Assembly (NCBI GenBank): GCA_900318815.1
Contig: ONMA01000010.1
Coordinates: 179,834 to 243,833 of the forward strand
Reading direction: 5' to 3'
DNA length: 64,000 nt
Origin: an uncultured Prevotellaceae bacterium
GTDB lineage: Bacteria; Bacteroidota; Bacteroidia; Bacteroidales; Bacteroidaceae
Under the pieces are notes generated by a model, which was given only the letters and a program-made list of their open reading frames with translations, made no database searches and was not told where the DNA came from. Every line of letters starts with the position of its first letter. Position 1 is the first letter of the stretch. Shown here piece after piece: positions 62,710 to 64,000 of the stretch. The translations under genes and the position numbers were made by a program.

Positions 62710-63035
62710 TTATTTTCTCACTTTGCGATACTTCTGATTCGATGCGTTAGGGTTCTCAGGGTTGGTCATTTCTATAACGCCCATATCAACCAATGGCTGG
62801 ATATATTTTTTGCGTGTTCTGTTCTGATTTGAAACGCCAATTCTATCCAAAATTTCTTGAGCGCTTCTTGGAACAGAACAGAAATTCACAATATCCCTTT
62901 GAGCCTTTGTTAATGAGGGCTTTAAAGAACGGACTTGGTTCGCTACTTGGTTCGCTACTTGGTTCGCTACTTGGTTCGTTACTTGGTGCTCAACTTGGTT
63001 CGTTACTCCGTTAGTTACTTGATTACATTTTTTAT
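62710..63035 (-). pseudogene. C-terminal remnant with NQVA tetrapeptide repeats
   Basis: A leftward frame without start codon: NQVT/NQVA repeated about five times (12-bp tandem repeat), then RSLKPSLTKAQRDIVNFCSV and a winged-helix-like VSNQNRTRKKYIQPLVDMGV, stop at 62710. This is the usual C-terminal end of AlbA_2/Schlafen-type Bacteroidetes regulators. The N-terminal ATPase-like domain is missing. Confidence 0.55.
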
Positions 63036-63589
63036 GTTATCACGATCACCCAAGTTCCGTCTTTTCGACCACCATCACGGGCAAGGATTCCTAAAGCCTG
63101 TAATTGTGTCAAGTCTTTCAGAATTGTGCGCTGTGACACCCCTGTCTTTTATGCAATCTTTTGTGAAGTCAGGGTTTCGTCATCTGCAATCATGAATAGT
63201 ATTTCTTCCTGGCGTTCAGACACTTGCGTCCGATTCCCTTTTATGAAGTCTTTTATGAAGTCTTTTATGAAATCCTTGTTCAAGACGACCCGATCTTTCA
63301 CAAATTCCGGATGGCAAGGAATGTCTATCAGAAAATACGTCCTCTCCTCGCCAGTCTCTATAGGCGCAATCTGATTGGGGTCGATGCCAACCACGGGACG
63401 GACAGGCCGACCGTTCACCTCCTTCACACCCACCACGATATAACCGCCACCCGTCTCGTCGAAGTCGTTGGCGAAAGCACACACGCTGCGGTAAATGGCA
63501 TCCGGGTTCCATCCCGTCTTATACTCTATGCGGTCACCCTCCACAGCCCGTCCACCGAGCAATTCTTCTATGTTAATTGGTAGTCTCAT
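63032..63589 (-). pseudogene. AlbA_2/Schlafen-type regulator broken by a nonsense codon and an internal deletion
   Basis: ATG 63589 begins LPINIEELLGGRAVEGDRIE, then AFANDFDETGGGYIVVGV, the AlbA_2 domain start. After GIDPNQIAPIE it jumps to a late region (YFLIDIPCHPEF), so about 250 residues are missing. KDFI is repeated three times. TAA at 63151-63149 interrupts the helix-turn-helix (QKIA-stop-KTGVSQRTIL), where GAA is expected; the same frame stays open to the natural end at 63032. Confidence 0.65.
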
Positions 63590-63605
63590 ATGATTCCTAA
63601 GATAA

Positions 63606-63935
63606 TTAACTTTGGTGATTTAACAGATTCCTTCCTAAATCCGTCAGATAATATTTCTGATTCGGATGTTTCGGAGAGTCTGGGAATTGCATCGCAATGA
63701 AATTCGCTTCCAATGCAGGTTTTAAATAGTTCTTGAAAAAGTTCATAACATCTTTTAAGCTCATAGATTCCATCATTTCGTTTCTCGTTTTAGGCCCACT
63801 TTCCAACACCCTCAGAAGCACCAAAGCTTTAGGGGTAGCTTTAGGGGTAGCTTTAGGGGTGGCTTGGGGGGTAGCTTGGGGGGTAATGCCACCCTCAAGC
63901 TCTTTAACCCGCATTGCAGTTGCATAAAAATCCAA
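63606..63935 (-). pseudogene. C-terminal fragment with ATPK tetrapeptide repeats
   Basis: 109 residues. A short start, then TPQATPQATPKATPKATPKA encoded by 12-bp tandem repeats, then a winged helix (GPKTRNEMMESMSLKDVMNF, then YYLTDLGRNLL). This again matches the C-terminal end of AlbA_2 or Fic-type Bacteroidetes proteins. It may start outside the window, or be a third remnant in the series. Confidence 0.5.
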
Positions 63936-64000
63936 AGTTAAACTATGTTATAGAATTGACTCTAAATGGCAGTTTCCGGCTAATTTCCGGCCTGTTATTA

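Noticed and set aside
62935-63195. Plus-strand frame with LVRYLVRY repeats
   Set aside because: Antisense of the NQVA tandem repeat; the minus strand continues into a recognisable C-terminal domain.

Overview
The window reads as a chromosomal segment from a Bacteroidales bacterium, most likely of the Prevotella/Segatella type. Evidence: many genes are preceded by the Bacteroidetes promoter (TTTG, about 19-20 nt, TAnnTTTG) rather than by strong Shine-Dalgarno sites, and family content is typical (BACON lipoprotein, NigD-like lipoprotein, a type IX-like C-terminal tail, DUF4468 and DUF6057 proteins, a short-chain-type threonine dehydrogenase paired with Kbl). Genus is an inference. I saw no rRNA, tRNA or CRISPR array.

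Layout. 1-3 kb: a membrane protein cut by the window edge, a BACON lipoprotein, gene and repeat remnants, then an ATPase/nuclease-like gene preceded by alternating inverted repeats. 3.2-10.8 kb: a probable nitrite-ammonification operon (nrfH, nrfA, ..., ccsA) with a partner-switching phosphatase/kinase, an SLC13 transporter and a STAS protein between nrfA and ccsA. 10.8-21.9 kb: housekeeping and surface genes (rsgA, frr, a type IX-like tail protein, a large beta-helix protein, dacB, nadB, an AI-2E family permease, recA). 21.9-38.6 kb, between recA and efp: a gene-poor, repeat-rich accessory island with a truncated AAA-ATPase_like gene, an AbiE toxin-antitoxin pair, a WYL regulator with a DEDDh exonuclease, a decayed type III restriction locus, an IetAS-type ATPase/subtilase defence pair, gene fragments and a large 22-bp-periodic repeat present twice. 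38.6-46.7 kb: core genes (efp, rpmH, PASTA protein, rluD family, ddl, acyltransferase, tdh/kbl). 46.7-55.1 kb: cell-surface glycan genes (two glycosyltransferases, flippase, LicD, opine-dehydrogenase-like protein, cytidylyltransferase-aminotransferase fusion) with a Y1 (REP-type) transposase fusion embedded in the operon. 55.1-62.6 kb: a second ATPase/nuclease-like gene with its own alternating repeats, a heme-binding beta-propeller lipoprotein, a DUF6057 membrane protein and metG. 62.7-64 kb: three remnants that look like AlbA_2/Schlafen-type regulators, each with a tetrapeptide repeat.

Two themes stand out. First, short palindromic or tandem-repeat elements sit in frame inside otherwise conserved proteins (nrfH, ccsA, rsgA, dacB, acyltransferase, cytidylyltransferase fusion, DUF6057, metG), and a REP-type transposase is present in the same window. 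Second, two paralogous ATPase/PD-(D/E)XK-like genes each have upstream arrays of a private inverted repeat overlapping or abutting the promoter, which suggests paired protein-DNA recognition. All functional assignments come from motif reading; no search was run.
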